The notes under the pieces: generated by a model
What the model was told of the DNA's origin: nothing
Seen by the model: the letters and a program-made list of their open reading frames with translations, nothing else
Databases searched by the model: none
Shown here: in pieces, positions 11,378 to 13,247 of the stretch
How the letters are laid out: every line of letters starts with the position of its first letter
How positions within the stretch are numbered: the first letter of the stretch is position 1
Translations under genes and position numbers: made by a program
From: Dehalococcoidia bacterium UBA5748
GTDB lineage: Bacteria; Chloroflexota; Dehalococcoidia; Dehalococcoidales; UBA5627
DNA: 13,247 nucleotides
Direction: 5' to 3'
NCBI GenBank assembly: GCA_002419135.1
Contig: DIFM01000043.1
Location: 1-13,247 of the forward strand

Positions 11378-13210
11378 TTGGCCTACCCCGATAGTATTCT
11401 ATTTAATGTGACCAAACCAGCGCGTTATACCGGCGGCGAATGGAACAGCGTTGTAAAAGACTGGCAAAAGACCGACATAAAAATCGTCTTGAGTTATCCC
11501 GATATCTACGAAATCGGCATGTCCAACATGGCGCTCCCTATACTTTACGAGATACTGAACCGGCAGCCGGATGTGCTTGCAGAGAGAGTATTCGCTCCGT
11601 GGGTAGATATGGCATCCGCTATTAAAGAAGCGGACATTCCCCTGCAAAGCCTTGAAAGCAGTCATCCCTTAAGTGAATTCGATGTGGTCGGTTTTTCGCT
11701 GGGGTATGAACTGACATACACAAATATCCTTAACATGCTTCATCTTGCCAAAATTCCGCCACTGTCCGGCGACAGGGATGAAAGCCATCCGCTGGTAATT
11801 GCCGGCGGCAATTGCGCACTTAACCCGGAGCCGATGGCGGATTTTATCGATTTCTTTGTTATCGGCGACGCCGAGGAATTGCTTCCGAAACTTTTAGACT
11901 GTTTAAGAGAGTTTAAGAGTAAAAAAGACGGGTTATGCAGAAAAGAACTCCTAAAACAACTGGCGACAATTCCCGGCATTTATGTCCCCAGCCTGTACAC
12001 AGTGGAATACGAATCGGACGGCACTTTTAAAAGCATCACGCCGACAGTCCACGAAGCCCCTCAAGTTATAAAAAGACAAATAGTAGCCCATCTTCCGCCG
12101 CCTGTAACAAAACCAGTAGTTCCCTTTATAGAGGCTACGCATGACCGGGCGGCGATTGAAATAAGCCGCGGTTGCAGCCGCGGTTGCCGTTTTTGCCATG
12201 CCGGAATGACCTACAGACCGGTGCGCCAGCGTTCCCATGAAGAAGTTTTGGAAGCCGCCGGAGAGATTATCGATAACACTGGTTACGATGAAATTGCACT
12301 CGTTTCTCTAAGCACCAGTGACTATCACGAAATAGATAAACTGGTGGAAAAGATGATTGACCGATACGGTGAAAGAAATATCGCCTTATCCCTTCCCAGC
12401 TTAAGATTAATGGTGGATTCTGTAAAGCTGATAGACTCACTGCCGACTGGCAGAAAATCGGGATTGACCTTTGCCCCCGAAGCCGGTACCCGGAGATTAC
12501 AGCGTGTCATTAACAAGTGCATACCGGAACAGGAAATACTGGATACCGTATCCGCCGCTTTCGAAAGAGGCTGGAAAAGCCTTAAGCTCTATTTCATGCT
12601 GGGGTTACCAACAGAAACCGATGATGATATTTACGGTATTATCGAACTGGTGGAAAAAATCCGCGCCGTGGGCAGAGGCATATCCGGAAGGAAACCAAAT
12701 ACAAGACTTAGTTTATCAACCTTTGTGCCCAAACCGCATACCCCTTTCCAGTGGGTAGCGATGGACAGCGAAGAAAACATAAAACGCAAGCAAAATATAT
12801 TGAAAAGCGGACTGCAAAGGAAAGATGTGAATCCTTCGTGGCAGGATTATCCCAGGAGCCTTCTGGAAGCCGTCATTTCGCGCGGGGACAGAAGGTTGGG
12901 AGGGGTAATTTACCGCGCCTGGCAGAAGGGAGCCTGTTTCGACGGGTGGGGCGAGCATTTCAAATTCGATATCTGGCTGGATGCCTTCCGCGAGCAGGGA
13001 ATAGACCCCTATTTCTATACCCAAAGGGAACGCCACCCGGATGAACCGCTTCCCTGGAGTCATATTGATACCGGCGTTTCCATAGAATTTCTAAAACGTG
13101 AGTACAAAAGAGCAATAGAGGGAAAAGAGACTCCCGATTGCCGCGACCATCCCTGCAACGCCTGCGGTATTGAAAAAGCAACCAATCTATGTATCTATAA
13201 AAATTCTTAA
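11378..13210 (+). CDS. B12-binding-domain-like radical SAM protein (TIGR03960-like)
   Basis: Cytoplasmic iron-sulfur protein of the radical SAM superfamily; the exact reaction is unknown to me. Numbered from the TTG at 11378 (610 residues), residues about 1-200 resemble the N-terminal, cobalamin-binding-like half of the family (YPDIYEIGMSN near 40-50, VVGFSLGYELTYTN, VIAGGNCALNPEP). The 4Fe-4S/SAM motif is C266-x3-C270-x2-C273 in ISRGCSRGCRFCHAG. TFAPEAGTRRLQRVINK and LYFMLGLPTETDDD are further family segments. A cysteine-rich tail (CRDHPCNACG, then C) closes the protein. The TTG is preferred because GGAGG (11367-11371) lies exactly 6 nt before it. An ATG at 11360 would add six residues but lies before the predicted transcription start. 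In many genomes a DUF2344 domain is fused to, or encoded just after, this protein; here the gene ends before it. Confidence 0.92.
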   Translation: MAYPDSILFNVTKPARYTGGEWNSVVKDWQKTDIKIVLSYPDIYEIGMSNMALPILYEILNRQPDVLAERVFAPWVDMASAIKEADIPLQSLESSHPLSEFDVVGFSLGYELTYTNILNMLHLAKIPPLSGDRDESHPLVIAGGNCALNPEPMADFIDFFVIGDAEELLPKLLDCLREFKSKKDGLCRKELLKQLATIPGIYVPSLYTVEYESDGTFKSITPTVHEAPQVIKRQIVAHLPPPVTKPVVPFIEATHDRAAIEISRGCSRGCRFCHAGMTYRPVRQRSHEEVLEAAGEIIDNTGYDEIALVSLSTSDYHEIDKLVEKMIDRYGERNIALSLPSLRLMVDSVKLIDSLPTGRKSGLTFAPEAGTRRLQRVINKCIPEQEILDTVSAAFERGWKSLKLYFMLGLPTETDDDIYGIIELVEKIRAVGRGISGRKPNTRLSLSTFVPKPHTPFQWVAMDSEENIKRKQNILKSGLQRKDVNPSWQDYPRSLLEAVISRGDRRLGGVIYRAWQKGACFDGWGEHFKFDIWLDAFREQGIDPYFYTQRERHPDEPLPWSHIDTGVSIEFLKREYKRAIEGKETPDCRDHPCNACGIEKATNLCIYKNS

Positions 13211-13238
13211 TTTCTAAAAGAGGGGGAAAAACAATAAA

Positions 13239-13247
13239 ATGGTCAAA
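13239..13247 (+). CDS. Possible start of the next gene (truncated by window edge)
   Basis: An ATG (13239-13241) with GTC AAA follows AGAGGGGG (13219-13226), 28 nt after the radical SAM stop. From the usual neighbourhood this may be the DUF2344 (TIGR03936) protein, but only three codons are visible. Confidence 0.35.

Noticed and set aside
1..13247. CRISPR array, rRNA or complete tRNA genes
   Set aside because: No regularly spaced identical repeats, rRNA signatures or cloverleaf structures were found on reading both strands.

Overview
The window looks like a chromosomal segment of a Chloroflexota bacterium, most likely in or near class Dehalococcoidia. I infer this from the look of the housekeeping proteins, a convergent hisS / HIT-family pair beside a long radical SAM gene of the TIGR03960 type, a Gram-positive-style LexA operator, and intergenic repeats of a type I associate with those genomes. 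No database search was possible, so the taxonomic call is an inference. TTG and GTG starts are common here: TTG for lexA, rpsT, amiS and probably the radical SAM gene, and GTG for hisS and the transposase fragment.

Left part (1-1347): the N-terminal part of a transposase/integrase runs off the left edge. It is followed by about 300 bp of non-coding sequence with inverted repeats, then an AT-rich gene of unknown function with a possible HEPN-type R-x4-H motif. This looks like accessory DNA beside lexA.

Housekeeping block (1348-6061): lexA, rpsT and a bifunctional (p)ppGpp synthetase/hydrolase lie on the minus strand. hisS is divergent from rel on the plus strand. Sigma-70-like promoters with 17-bp spacers can be read for lexA, rpsT and rel. 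The lexA promoter carries a perfect GAAC-N4-GTTC SOS box over the predicted transcription start.

Inserted block (6057-10524): this is the most interesting part. Right after hisS lies a 50-bp copy (46/50 identical) of the 3' end of the HIT gene, whose intact copy ends 4.4 kb further right. Between the two direct repeats are an aldehyde dehydrogenase gene, a decayed tyrosine-recombinase C-terminus, a long leader with tiny ORFs behind strong ribosome binding sites, an amide channel gene (amiS) and an aliphatic amidase gene (amiE). The simplest reading is a small degenerate integrated island. It split an ancestral tail-to-tail hisS/HIT pair and left att-like repeats. Its likely payload is uptake and hydrolysis of short-chain amides, giving ammonia and carboxylic acid, plus aldehyde oxidation.

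Right part (10476-13247): the intact HIT-family hydrolase (minus strand), an intergenic region with dispersed repeats and a tandem 20-nt motif, then a B12-domain-like radical SAM protein and the possible start of the next gene.
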